Source: Nageia nagi
Lineage: Eukaryota > Pinophyta
Assembly: GCA_050084985.1 (NCBI GenBank)
Contig: JBITNC010000001.1
Span: 46,748,001-46,812,000, forward strand
DNA length: 64,000 nt
Direction of reading: 5' to 3'
The position numbers and the translations under genes were made by a program. The notes beneath the pieces were generated by a model that made no database searches, had not been told where the DNA came from, and saw nothing but the letters and a program-made list of their open reading frames with translations. Of the stretch, positions 24,713 through 36,299 are shown piece by piece (position 1 is the stretch's first letter; every line of letters begins with the position of its first letter).

Positions 24713-26734
24713 TGTAGACACCCAAAAATGACCCTTCTTTCAAAATTTGAAAGAGAGACAAAATTAAAGTATTATTATAAAATTTATAATAAATGCAAAA
24801 TACTAGCATCCAACATGGAATGTTGATAACTCAAACTAGATGCTCACATATGATACCCAAACATCAATGAATCTATGATTGGTAAAATCATAATTAAAAT
24901 GGTAATTTGTTAAATAACTTCTCCAAAATATTATGGGTCAAGGATGACTCATCACTAATCCTATGAATCCAATATTTGGATAATCACCATGATAAGATTG
25001 GATAAGATTTTTTATCATGTATTTTATCTCCAAAATAGAAACTTCTTTAGTTTTCTCAATATATAAATAAAACCTTCAACATTGAAGAAATAAACCCAAC
25101 TTCAAAGTATAGGAACTCTATTGAAATTTATTTAGGAACTTAGTGAGTTGAGTACTTTAATTTCATGCTTTTATATGTTCATTTAGTTTTGATATTACAT
25201 TTTTCTAAGTGAGGAGGTATGTTTGATATGTTTATCATTCACATATGTGTAGGGTCCATAGGTATTGAACAATAGAGCTATTAAGGATATTTACATGAAG
25301 AAGATTAAATATTATTTACAAGTTTATAGGAGAAAGATTGAGAGCTTGTAGCTATTGATATAGAAATGCTGACTACTACATTTTGGTGATTTTGCATCAT
25401 GTAAAGATTCAATCCATAGTCTTATTTAAAAACAAAAACCATAGAAATATTGATGCATCAATTGACACTAAGGGTGTTATCAAACAAAGCATCATTCAAA
25501 GTGTCAAGTAATGTATCATTCAAAGTGTCATATATCAAGTTATCAACATCAAATAATTGACACTATACATGACTCTTTATACATCATGTATGCATAAAAT
25601 AATACAGCAACATGACAAGGATGAGGGATTGCATCTTGTCAAATAATTCATCTGTCTTCTCTATGCTTTCATATTTTGCATATATGTCTAACAGGGTACT
25701 CACAATCATAACATTTGATAAAAAAATTATTTTAAAGAGTCTTTAATGTATGTATAAACCCTTTTACAAATCTCTTAGTTTGGTGCATGCTTTGAGGATG
25801 CTAGGAAAGGTGAATTCATTTGGTTGGACTACTATTAGTGTTTACTACGTTTGTTGAAATAATTTCAATATTTTTGAGGAAATTTATATCTTTGATAACA
25901 TTAAATTATCATATTCAATGGGAATATAGTTAAAAACTTCATGTGCATCCATCAAACTTTGAGGGCCTCCTCTACCAAACTTCATGGGTGATTGAAGCAT
26001 GCAATGCATATTTTTCTTACCATAAAATACATATATACACTACTATATACATTCTCCAACTTGTCTTTAACTCTTGCAAACCTGTATCACTAAAAATATA
26101 GCCTTGTGTCCCTAAAAATACCCTTATAAATAGAAAACACCTTTATTTACTCATCAATGGAATCATAACACCATTAAAACTCCATCATTGATCAAGAGAA
26201 TGGATCAACAGTTGATAGAGAATCATGCCATGATCTATGTGCATGATTTGTACCTTTTTTTTATTCCATGTATCACTTGAAACATTGCTTGATGCACTAA
26301 AATTCATCAAGGAATGTGTATATAATGCATCAAGTAATGCATCATTCCATGCATCAAGTAATGAATAAAAAAATTATTTTATCTATATTGATGTAGATAT
26401 GCAAAATAATGATGCATATTGCATCACTATGTTAAAATGCATTTTTATGATGCATCATATGATGCAAAATGCTAAAATGTAGTAGTGGGTAGCAACTAAA
26501 GGTTGGATGCCAACAACCAATACCAACTAGTGATGACTACACTAGGATGTTGGTGACTCTAAAAGCAACCATAGAGGCCCAAAAAATCATTTTGTAAAGG
26601 CCCTTACAGTAAGACATAATGAATCCAAAGATTCATAATTATAGATTTTAAGTTTACTAAAGAGTAATAAAGCACATGTTCATTTTGATATTATTTGTCT
26701 TGCTTTCAAATAGGGTTGCTTCTTGGGTAGTACA
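24713..26734 (+). repeat. Element DE 3' LTR, split by a CACTA-type element
   Basis: It starts TGTAGACACCCAAAAATGAC at 24713 and ends GGGTAGTACA at 26734. Removing the insertion at 25371-26487 leaves about 905 bp. A TATATAAATA box lies at 25060-25069. After 26734 the sequence continues with C's linker, which places DE inside C. Confidence 0.7.
25371..26487. mobile_element. CACTA-type miniature transposon 1 (non-autonomous)
   Basis: The left end reads GACTACTACATTTTGGTGAT and the right end, on the opposite strand, CACTACTACATTTTAGCATT, followed in both by TTTGCATCAT. The first base of the left copy has drifted from C. Near the ends are repeated words such as ATCATTCAAAGTGTCA and GCATCAAGTAATG, the subterminal repeats expected of CACTA elements. 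Three-base flanks are GCT and GGT. The uninterrupted equivalent at 6776-6800 shows the site without the insertion. No transposase is encoded. Confidence 0.75.
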
Positions 26735-26890
26735 AATAGTAGTGATCAAGGTTGCACCAGAGATATCTTTGATGAGTGGTTGCATTATGGTATGATACAT
26801 GGTTGAAATAGAGGAGTTACATGCTTACTATGTAGATCCATTCTTACCTCTTATGGTTTTGATTTGAGTGTACATCTTCAAGAATGATTA

Positions 26891-27633
26891 TGTTATAGAT
26901 GCTTAAAAATGATTCATTATTTATTTAATAAATCATATTTAGATTCATTAAATGATTAAATGGTAATAATACATAAATCAAGATAAATTGTTATTACAAT
27001 GCAATACCATATGCTATGGCTAATGCCAAATCATTTACCATGGTTTATATTTTAAATTATCTTGAATGTAGAAAATATTATTATTATTGCTATTTGTTAG
27101 CTTTTACTCCTTTCTATTTCCTTGCAAGTTATAAATATAGGAGTTAGAGGTTGACATCCCTGTCAGATCTCTCTAATAGGTGGTTCTCACAAACATTAAA
27201 CTTATAGTATCTCTTGATGCCACCTAGATTGAGAAATTTGTTATACTCTATGAGCTCTATTATCCCTATTTTATGCATGAAATGAGATATTAAGATCCAT
27301 GCAACCAACAATATATCATTCCCACATAGCTAGCAGTGTGCACCTTCTAGATTAGAAGGTCCAAATTTTAAGGAATGACTTGTGTCTGCATTCTTGCAAA
27401 TATTCATTGCAATCTCATATGAAGATTGATATTAAATCCTCTAAATCTTGATTATTATTCTACTATGAGGATTGTACACATATTTTCTACTAGCTCACCT
27501 TGTATCAAGTTTACATGTTATGTATATATTTATTGTGATCTAATATAGAGCATATCATTGTATAATCATATTATTCGTAGACCATTTATTTATTTATGTG
27601 TTTATTCATTAATTACACATTTTTGGGTATACA
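26891..27633 (+). repeat. Element B 5' LTR
   Basis: It aligns throughout with 34936-35669. Shared landmarks include AAATCATTTACCATG, GAGGTTGACATCCCT, GTGCACCTTCTAGATT and TTAATTACACATTTTTGGGT. A TATAAATA box is at 27130-27137. It ends TATACA where the 3' copy ends TCTACA. The 5' edge has a few extra bases (TGTTATAGATG against TGTAGATG). Confidence 0.9.
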
Positions 27634-27652
27634 TTTTGGTGAAACTAACATT
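27634..27652 (+). other. Element B primer-binding-site region
   Basis: TTTTGGTGAAACTAACA follows the LTR end immediately. It resembles the ATTAGTGAACCCAAC after the A LTR. The tRNA is not identified. Confidence 0.45.
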
Positions 27653-27697
27653 ATTACACACCTAATTCTAGATCTAAAGCATCCTTTCTAAAAACTC

Positions 27698-29850
27698 ATG
27701 AATCTATTTTTACTATTATTTATTCCTCTACCTGAAGCTCTTCAAATAGTAGTTAGAGAAAATGATAAAACTAGGGTGTATTATACTTATGTTCAAAAAA
27801 TGGATTTAAATGTAGAAAACCCTAAGTTATATAAGTTTCATTTAAATAATATGTGGATAAGTGTTAGGCATAACCCTAAATTACTACTACAAGAATCTCA
27901 TCTTAATGCTCACAATGATTCTAAATCCATAAGTTCTAGCAAGAAAATGGATATTATTGTTGAAACTCCCAATAGATTTGCTACTAATATTGATCATTTT
28001 GAATTTAAAAATGTGATTTGAATAGTCATTATGATACTTATGATGATATTAACGATGAAATTCCATAATTATATATAATTTCTAAACATGTTAGATCTAT
28101 ATAAGAAGTGTTATCTGATAAAGGAAAATTAGAGTATTTTCTTACTCACAATGCTAATATTGTTATTGCTATTCTAACCAATTATTATTTGATAGAAGAT
28201 AATTTTATAGCCTCAAAATCATCAGATATATTATTTTGTTATGAGAATGTAGGTTCAACAAAATAAAGGATTTCTACTAATAACCAAGATGATGTTAATG
28301 GCATTGAAACCTATGAACACACCATTGATGGTGTGAATGAAGTTGAGATGGAGAAGCTTCTTGAAATGAATGAAGATGTTCCAAAGCTCCGAAGTGAAAA
28401 AATGTTGATAATAATGATATGAAATATGAAGATGAAGATTATAAATATCTCATCCTCAAACTTGACCACTTCAAAAGAGGTGTGCTTTCTAAAGGTAAGG
28501 CCATTGTACAAATTGAAAAATCTAATTCTAAGCTTAGAGAACACATTGTTAATCTTATTAATGATGCTTATAAGATAAATCCTAATTAATCATTAGACAA
28601 GTATAATATTAAAATTGAGATACTTCATGATATTTAAGAAATCACTCTCTTTCATTTGGATCCTTATGAGAAATAATTACAATTTGTGGTGAAATTGCTT
28701 GACATAGTTGAACATGAAAGGGTCAATAGAATTGGACCATTTGTTTTACTTAAATACAATGAACTTAGAAATGTAAATGTTCCACCTCAAACCTCTCCAC
28801 CACCCACAATAGTTAATGTTCTAGTTGTTCAAAATCAAAATCCTATAATATCTAATGCTTTTAATTCAACTAAGAAAAGGATAAAGAAATTGGAAAAGGA
28901 ATTGCTTAATGATGATGCAGATAATTTCTTATTTTGCTTAGAGTATCCTTTGACTAATAGAATTATTTCTAAATTATTTATTGGAAAAAATAGTATTAAA
29001 TTTACAAATTTTGATGGTTTACAAGATCATAGGATGTATGTTAGAAAGTTTCAAGAAGTTATGAAATATATGCATGATAAAGATTTATTTGCTAAATTGT
29101 TTTTACATAGTTTGAAAGATGATACATTGAAATGGTACTTTTTTCTTCCTAAAAAAATATTGATAGATAGGAAAATTTAATACATCAATTTTTAAAATAC
29201 TTTAGATACAACATTGTTGAAAAGGTTCAATTCAAAGATCTATGTAAAATTAAACAGTTGTCTAACCAATATTTGGCTAACTTTGTGAAAATATCAAAAC
29301 ATACTACTAATAAGATCACTATGCATGAGCAAGATTTGAAAGATACATTTACCAATATCTTATTACTTGTATATAAGTTATTGGTTATTTCTAATCTTAG
29401 TATGAAATTGGGAGAAATGGTGGACGTTTTATTTAAAAGAGAGGCTTGCATCAAAAAACTTTATGCTATGCATAATATCAAAACTCAAACATATGACAAG
29501 AAGGTAAACAATCCTGAAAATAATGTTGATAACAAAAATAGTAAACCTTAAATATATAAAAAGAACACTCCTAAAAGTAATAATAAACCTCAAAGAAAAT
29601 TTACAAAGTTGGCTAATATTGCTAATAATATTCTTAATATGTTGTTAAAAGAGGAACTTATTAAGCTTCCACCTATTGTTGAGCCTAAATTTCCTAATGG
29701 TGTGCCTAAAAAATTTTGATATGAACAATTTTACAATTATCGTAGGGTACCAAGATACCTAATAAGAAATTTTAGGGTTTTAAGAAATGTTATTTAGGAT
29801 TTCATTGACAAGAAGGTAATTAGGATGGATGATAACATTGATGATGGACT
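27698..29850 (+). pseudogene. Element B gag remnant
   Basis: Open pieces are 27698-28021, 28686-29180 and 29258-29551, with coding blocks between them in other frames. The capsid-like region reads IKFTNFDGLQDHRMYVRKFQ, EVMKYMHDKDLFAKLFLHSL and KDDTLKWYFFLPKK, the classic Gag pattern including the tryptophan of the ALKWY motif. It continues with DLCKIKQLSNQYLANFVKI and IKKLYAMHNIKTQ. At about 29717-29830 a decayed Tat-type zinc-knuckle region reads YEQFYNYRRVPRYLIRN, then RVLRNVI-DFIDKKVI; the cysteines and histidines are lost. No protease follows. Confidence 0.8.
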
Positions 29851-30930
29851 TGTGCACCCTAATAATAGACAATTAGGGGTTTTCATAAATCTTGTACCTT
29901 CTTCACAACTGAGAGGTTGCATTGGTACAATAAGTACTTCATATTGTTTGAATTATTATTTTTCTAACAAATATAGGTGTAGAAATGGAAACTCGAAGAA
30001 TGGTGGAAAAGTAATGAAATCAAATGCTACTAATGGTGTTCACCTTTATTCATATGCTTCTCATAGTATGGAAAATATAATAAATAAGTGCCTCTCTTCA
30101 TACCTACCTCTACAAAATGTATCTATGTTTCTAAACCATCCCAGGTACATAAAATTATTACTTAAATTGTAAAATTGTAACTATAGTGTATATTAGGTAG
30201 GTTGATTATTTTCTCATTCATTATGAATTATTCTTAAATATATGCATGTGGTTATTAACTCTTTCATTCCATGGGATATTATTCTTTCATTTTTTATTAA
30301 AATTTCCATTGTATTGATTTAAGCCCACACTACTCATGATGTTCCAACTATTTTTAGTCCGTTAACTATGTGTATTTCCTAAAATAAAATTAATAATACT
30401 AGTATTTTATTAATCCTCATTATGTTTCTAATCATTTAAAATTATTTAAATATGAATTTGATAATGTTAAAAATAAAAACTTACTATTGTTTATTGTTAA
30501 TAAGTTTGGTACCTTGAATCTAACTTGAAGGCTTGCTTGTTTCTTTCATTATTTACTTATGCATTTTAAGTGATTATTTATGATTAACATGTGAAATTGG
30601 ATTGATATATGTTGATATTCATTTTTTGGATTCATTAAATTTCAAAATTGCATACATAGTTCTTTAAGTAGATGGTCTATTTCTTATTTCAAAAACTTGT
30701 ACTTTGTAAAATTACATGTTTTATCCAATCACATTATGCAAATATAAACTAAACCATTCACATTCATCCATAAGGTAAATAAAATGAACCAGACATATTT
30801 TAACATAATATTGAGCCAAAAATAACCATATAAATATATATATTTCAAAAAAATTCATATAATACAATAAGGGGTGAACTGATTCCATGGCCCATCTAGT
30901 AATGGCCACTATTGCCATTGCTAGGAGTAT
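29851..30930 (+). other. Element B gag tail and spacer
   Basis: A frame from 29825 to 30172 begins in the gag tail (DGLVHPNNRQLGVFINLVPS) and then loses family character. From 30180 to 30930 nothing coding is recognised. Confidence 0.45.
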
Positions 30931-30934
30931 CCCC

Positions 30935-32984
30935 TATCCTTTTCCTGACCTTGTGGCTACTCTTCGTAGTCACTAACACTAAGACTCATTTGGTTAATTT
31001 ATTGGTCCTAATACCTTAAGGTTCTAAGAGAGCCTTAGCTCTCTCATACTTCACTTAGAGAGTGGCTATCTCACCCTCGTTATGCTCAGTCATGTCCATC
31101 TAGCTTTGCATAAACACCCACTACTTCTTGGGTGGAAGCATCTCTATTTTCTTATACAACTTCTTCACAGATTTCTCTAAAGTGGTAATATATGCATAGT
31201 GGGCTTATAGTGTAGCCTCTAGAGATGCTACTTGTCCCTCAAGAGGTTTGAGCCTCTCATTCTCTACCTCAAGATCCATAATATGTATCTCGATATCTTC
31301 TACAAATAATCAATGCCTTGTTAAACCACTAATCATGTATGAAGTTACAAAATTAAATATATGGTTAGCTTGTTCTTTTTTTTACTTGGTTCCACTAGTG
31401 GCATAGCCTTAGCTAGTGCCTCTAACCCTAGTGCTACCACTCCTCCCTTATCATGCATGGGCATATCATGCATAGGATTGTTCTCTTGATATGGGTCATT
31501 CTCTAAGTATGCCTTACTATCTATTTCCTCCTCTTCCTTATCCTCACCCATCCCTAAAATGGTTGTACAAAATCCTTGCTACCAAGTGGAATACCCTTGA
31601 GCTATGCTTGATGACATGGACACATTAGATACTGCATCATGTAGTCTTAGCTCCTCCCAAGTGAGCCTCCAAGTTGGAATAACTTATGCTTCAATAGGTG
31701 TGTCTCTCTATGCCATATATCAATAGGAAAATACTTGATCTGGTGTGATCCCCTATTGGATACCAAACTATGTCAATACTTAATGGGGGTGGTATAGCTC
31801 CACCACCTTCCTCCTAGTCTAAAGAAAGCACTCCTGGTGAATCCATGCTAATTGGTGGGCATCATCATCTTAAATAATATCTATGTAGGAGAATCGCACT
31901 AGGTATCCCACTTATAAGCCATCAAACTCTCTCCTTTGAGTCTCTAAAGAATGTGGGTACCTATACCTATTGGCTCTCAACACCAAACATGTCACAGTAA
32001 TATCTCCTAGGTGCTCTTAACCCCTTTGCAAACCTATTGGTCTAATGAGTGCAATATTCTCATAGGCCTAGACCTAGAGAAGACCCAAATATGCTATTGT
32101 TACATGGAACTTATCAATGCTATAAAATTTATATAAATCTTGATACAATTATGCCAAGACCAATGGCCCCCATGCAAACTATATGCCCCTTGCACACATC
32201 TCCTAAACTACCCAAACTAGTTTGAGTGGAAAATATGAACTACTCTTATTTATACACAAGTATGTTGAGATAATTGTAGCTATGTAAAATTTGGTGTGCC
32301 TTCTTGGTTGTGCAAATTGACACACCTCCACCAACCTCACTTATAAATGCTCATAATCATGGTTGACCTCCCTATTCAACCATAGGTCAAGTTTCTCCTT
32401 GGTGTTATTATCAAAAACCTCCATATGATGGACCAACCTTCCCATGATGGGAATCCCCCATATGTAGTATACATCCAAAAAAGTGATAATCATATTACCA
32501 AGGGGTAGATGAAATGTGTTGCAATCTAGATCCCAATGCTCTACCAGCATTGTCAAAAGTGGCAAATCCTGATATACCCAACAATGACCAAATTTGCTAG
32601 CTTGCATCAAGAAAATATATCATTAAAATGATTAGTTCTTGTCCATGTATAGGCCTTCTTTAGCATGGTCATGGACATGGCTCCACCCTAAATAAGAATC
32701 TTACATTCCTGCAAGGTGCAAAATGAATATACTAGAGAAATAAATTCAAAAATCAATAAGCAATGAACATTTCAAATTAGGAAGAATGAACTAACATGCA
32801 TGTATAGAATAGAATGCAATTTCAAATTAGACCAAGAAATGAAATGATAGATAAATGAGCATATCATGTGGTTAAATGGGAGGGTGCGAATGTACTCCAC
32901 TATGTAGCCTCTATGTCTAATTATTAGATGCCCAATACCTCTCCAATCAAGATCCTCCATGTGGAGGAAGTAGGAAATTAGCAA
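30935..32984 (-). pseudogene. Antisense plant mobile domain (PMD) gene remnant in B
   Basis: On the minus strand, 32984-32900 reads DLDWRGIGHLIIRHRGYIVE, a possible upstream exon. The core at 32610-32341 reads LLTMLVEHWDLDCNTFHLPL and GNMIITFLDVYYIWGIPIMG, a clear PMD signature. It continues with ALIRPIGLQRG and WGPLVLA-LYQDLYKFYSID (about 32180-32000), then IPTWRLTWEELRLHDA (near 31640) and an acidic frame (31551-31345). The tail (31290-31030) shows heptad-like LEVENERLKPLEGQVASLEA and TTLEKSVKKLYKKIE, a predicted coiled coil. Stops and shifts are many. The gap between 32900 and 32650 may be an intron. Confidence 0.75.
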
Positions 32985-34921
32985 ATTGATAATTGTAAGT
33001 AAAAATATTAACTCATGGTCAAAAAAAGGAGTCCCATAGCTAGTAATCGCTCATCAATGTTGGGGGCAAGTCAGATGGTCACATGCTATCAGTTAATAGG
33101 TGGTCAAAGTCATTGAAGCATTCAAAGTGATGTGAGAAAAGTTAAAATGAGGATAAAAAAATGAACCAATTATTTATATATCCTTCCTCTTACACAAAAA
33201 CCCTAAGGCTCCTTGGTAATAGTTCATTACTGCTTAAAAAATATTATTTCATTTATATATTATATTTGAAATTTTTTTATAGGGTTACAATTTCTTATTC
33301 AAAAATCAATTTTGCTGATTTCATGCCACAAACAACATCCTTTCCTTAAAATTAGTCATCAATTTAGCAATAATTGATCATAAATGGTAAAATCATGCCT
33401 TTGCCTTCTTCATAATGAGTATCTGATTATTAATTATTCATTTCCATTATTTAAATTTATTTATATTAGATGAAATCTTTCAATGGCATGTATTGAGTCA
33501 AATTGATAAAAAATTTAAATGCACTAATTTAATTCTCATTCTTATGGATGTTATTAATTGACAACCTTGAATATTGGATTATTACAAATGATAAAATTTT
33601 ATTGCTAAAATTGAGTTTGATTAAAATGATATTCCAATTTTTCATCCATGAAATTATTCATGGTTTATGAATATTGAATACATGAAATTAAATTTCATTG
33701 CTGATTGGATGCATTATTTTTCCTAAAAATTAAATCATCCATTCAAGCACCACCAACAACATGGAAAAGATATAATTATGTCTACCTTCAAACGTATGTT
33801 ATGATTGCATAGTTTTAGAAGCTCAAAATGATGTATATTTTGATTTTATGCACATTACAAAGACAAGCTGAATATATGGTCAAATATGGCTAGTTTATGC
33901 TTTATTTCAAAACTCTTATGATATATACTAATGTTATTTCATTTAGGAGACAAGGAAAAATGATATGGATGATCATCAATTGAATATCCTTTGAATTTTT
34001 GTACCTAATATGAACAAGCTCATGCCTCTAGGAGTGTGAAATTGCTACAAATCATTTATAATTTAAGGCATATTGAAATTTTATTAAATATTTGCTCATT
34101 TTTTTAAATCTTTCATGCATATGCAATATTTTATAGATAAGGATCAAAATTGTTGAATACATGATTGGAAAATTTTAGGCATACCACATTGCCAACGACA
34201 TGTATTCACTTTGAAAATTTATACAAATTGAAGTATTAAAATGCAAATCCATTGAATGTTTGAATATTTTCTACATTTACTAAAATTGAACACTATTGTT
34301 CAATGTTCTACTAACAAATATTTTTAAAGTTATAGTCATTCCATGAGCAACATCTCTTATCAATTGCAAGATTACTTCAAGCTTGAGTCATTAAAAGCTC
34401 TCATCAACTTCATCTTTATAGACTATGAGTTATCTATCAAAGTAGTCTATACATAATGGATATTACAAGCTTAGGGCATTAAAGAGGATCTCATATGCTT
34501 GCTCTTCATAAACTATGAGTTATCTATCATAGTAGTCTATATATCATGGTTTATAGCACTCTAAGTCATATCGATCATAGTGACACACTACATATTATAT
34601 TAATTTCATCCTTGCTCTTTACATTGATTATTTTTTTCATGGATTAGATCTATGCAACTATATGTTTCTTTGTTTTTTAGGTATTATCTAGGTGAGTAGG
34701 ATTGGCATAGACCATTCACCTCATAGAGGGAATCCTATTTTTTTGGATTTCTTACCCAATGCAACATGAGAAAGGAGAAACCAAGATCAAAAGGGGGAAA
34801 ACAATATACCATACTTAGCATATTGATCAAAATAGGGAATTCCACTTTACTATTGACAATCTTTTTCCTTTCTCTATACTTCTTTCGATTATGCAATTTC
34901 AATGCTTTTCATTACATATCC
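32985..34921 (+). other. Element B 3' spacer
   Basis: About 1.9 kb without recognisable coding. The only structure noted is the tandem pair at 34379-34560. Confidence 0.5.
34379..34560 (+). repeat. Tandem pair of about 87-base units in B
   Basis: Both units begin AAGCTT, carry CATTAAA, and contain ACTATGAGTTATCTATCA followed by AGTAGTCTATA. They start at 34379 and 34466. The segment CTATGAGTTATCTATC is identical in both. Confidence 0.75.
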
Positions 34922-34935
34922 AAAGAGGGGAAAAA
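34922..34935 (+). other. Element B polypurine tract
   Basis: AAAGAGGGGAAAAA lies directly before the 3' LTR start TGTAGATGCC. It is a textbook plus-strand primer site. Confidence 0.85.
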
Positions 34936-35669
34936 TGTAGATGCCTAAAAATGATTTATTATTTATTTAATAAATCATATTTAGAGTCATTAAATAATTA
35001 ATTGGAAATAATATATAAATCAAGATAAACTATTATTACAATGCAATACCATATGCTAAGGCTAATGCAAAATCATTTACCATGTTTTATATTTTAAATT
35101 ATCTTAATGTATAAAATGTTATTATTATTGCTATGTGTCAACTTTCATTCCTTTCTATTTCCTTATAGGTTGTAAATATGGGAATTGGAGGTTGACATCC
35201 CTATCGAATCTCTTATAGGTGGTTTTCTTAAACATCAAACTTATAATGTCTCATGACACCACCTATCATGAGAAATTTGTTATACTCTTTGAGCTCTATT
35301 ATCCCTCTTTTGTGCATTACATGAGATATTAAGCTCCATATAGCCAATAGTGTATCATTCCCATGTATCCAATGGTGTGCACCTTCTAGATTGGGAGGTC
35401 TAGATTTTTAGTGAATGACTCATGTTTCCATTCTTGTGAATATTCATTATGAGCTCGCATGAAGTAGGATTGTAATCCTTTAAAGATTCATTATTGTTTT
35501 GCTTTCAAGATTGTACACATAATTGCTATTGGTTCACTCTATATTAGGTTTATATGTTATGTATATATTTTTGTGATATGATATGGAGCATATAATTGTA
35601 TAATCATAGTATTCATAGACCATTTATTTATTTATGTTTATTCATTAATTACACATTTTTGGGTCTACA
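34936..35669 (+). repeat. Element B 3' LTR
   Basis: TGTAGATGCC at the start and GGGTCTACA at the end, 734 bp, in direct orientation to 26891-27633. The next five bases AATGT resemble AATGA at 26883-26887 near the 5' junction, an imperfect target duplication. C's linker resumes right after with TTATCCTTAAGATGT, which matches A. Confidence 0.9.
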
Positions 35670-36290
35670 AATGTTATCCTTAAGATGTAGGGGGCATAGA
35701 GTGAGTTCCCCAAATCTATTAAAAAGAGGATCATAGCTTGGTTCATGTGACATTAGACTTATTTTGGTGAGGAGCTATGCATGGATAATGCAGACATTGT
35801 GGGTTAGACCCTTACCCTTATCTTCATTTTTTAGTCCTCTTTTAGTCTCTTTTTATTCATTTTTCACCGAGTCAGTCATAGGTATAGGTAGTTTATCTTT
35901 TGTAGTTATTCATCCGATCTTTTAATAGGATGATGATGTTGGATGCCTAGCATTGTTGCTCTATTATTCTCATATCTTATGGTTGGGTTTGGATGCAGTA
36001 TTGAGGGTATTTCCCATGCCTCCCCAATTCAATGATTAAATGTCATGTCATAGTGAAGAAATAGTAGAAGTAAAGATTGATATCCAAAAGGACCCACAAT
36101 TGATCAAAATAGGAGCTTGGTTAATATTATAAGAATAGGAAAGGTACTGCCTATTATTAAAAAAAAATTTAAATATTTTTTCTTAGTATTATTCTGATAT
36201 GCTATTTCTTGATCTTTATTTTATCACTCAAAGCCTAGTTGTTAATAAAAATGTAAAACCAATCCAAAAAAAATGTAGAAAGATGCATCA
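35670..36290 (+). other. Element C protease-RT linker, distal part
   Basis: It aligns with A positions 3490 down to about 3000: GAGTGAGTTCCCCAAATCTA, GCATGGATAATGCA and others. No domain is recognised. Together with 26735-26890 it shows where B cut into C. Confidence 0.75.
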
Positions 36291-36299
36291 TAAGGTAGC

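Larger units (their letters stand above)
6769..26734 (+). mobile_element. Element DE: Ogre-sized Tat-type retrotransposon with antisense PMD frame
   Basis: The 5' boundary is the end of an LTR at 7031 and the 3' LTR starts at 24713. The end of the first (6784-7031) aligns along its length with the end of the second (26488-26734), both closing in GGGTAGTACA. That pairing frames an internal region of about 17.7 kb. In order it contains a leader, gag, protease, RT, RNase H, archaeal-type RNase H and integrase on the plus strand, a possible extra frame, an antisense plant mobile domain frame, repeats, and a purine tract before the 3' LTR. Size, order and double RNase H fit Ogre-like Tat elements. 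The start of the 5' LTR is displaced by A and lies outside the window. That the two LTR ends belong to one element is inferred from alignment and orientation. Confidence 0.65.
26891..35669 (+). mobile_element. Element B: gag-only LTR retrotransposon with antisense PMD frame
   Basis: It has two direct LTRs, a gag remnant on the plus strand, an antisense PMD frame and a polypurine tract before the 3' LTR. No protease, RT, RNase H or integrase is visible in the 7.3 kb interior. The flanks are contiguous in A (around position 3490), proving insertion into C. LTR termini (TGTAGATGCCTAAAAATGA, TCTACA) and the PPT resemble those of DE. It is therefore read as a non-autonomous element possibly mobilised by a DE-like partner. 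Confidence 0.8.
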
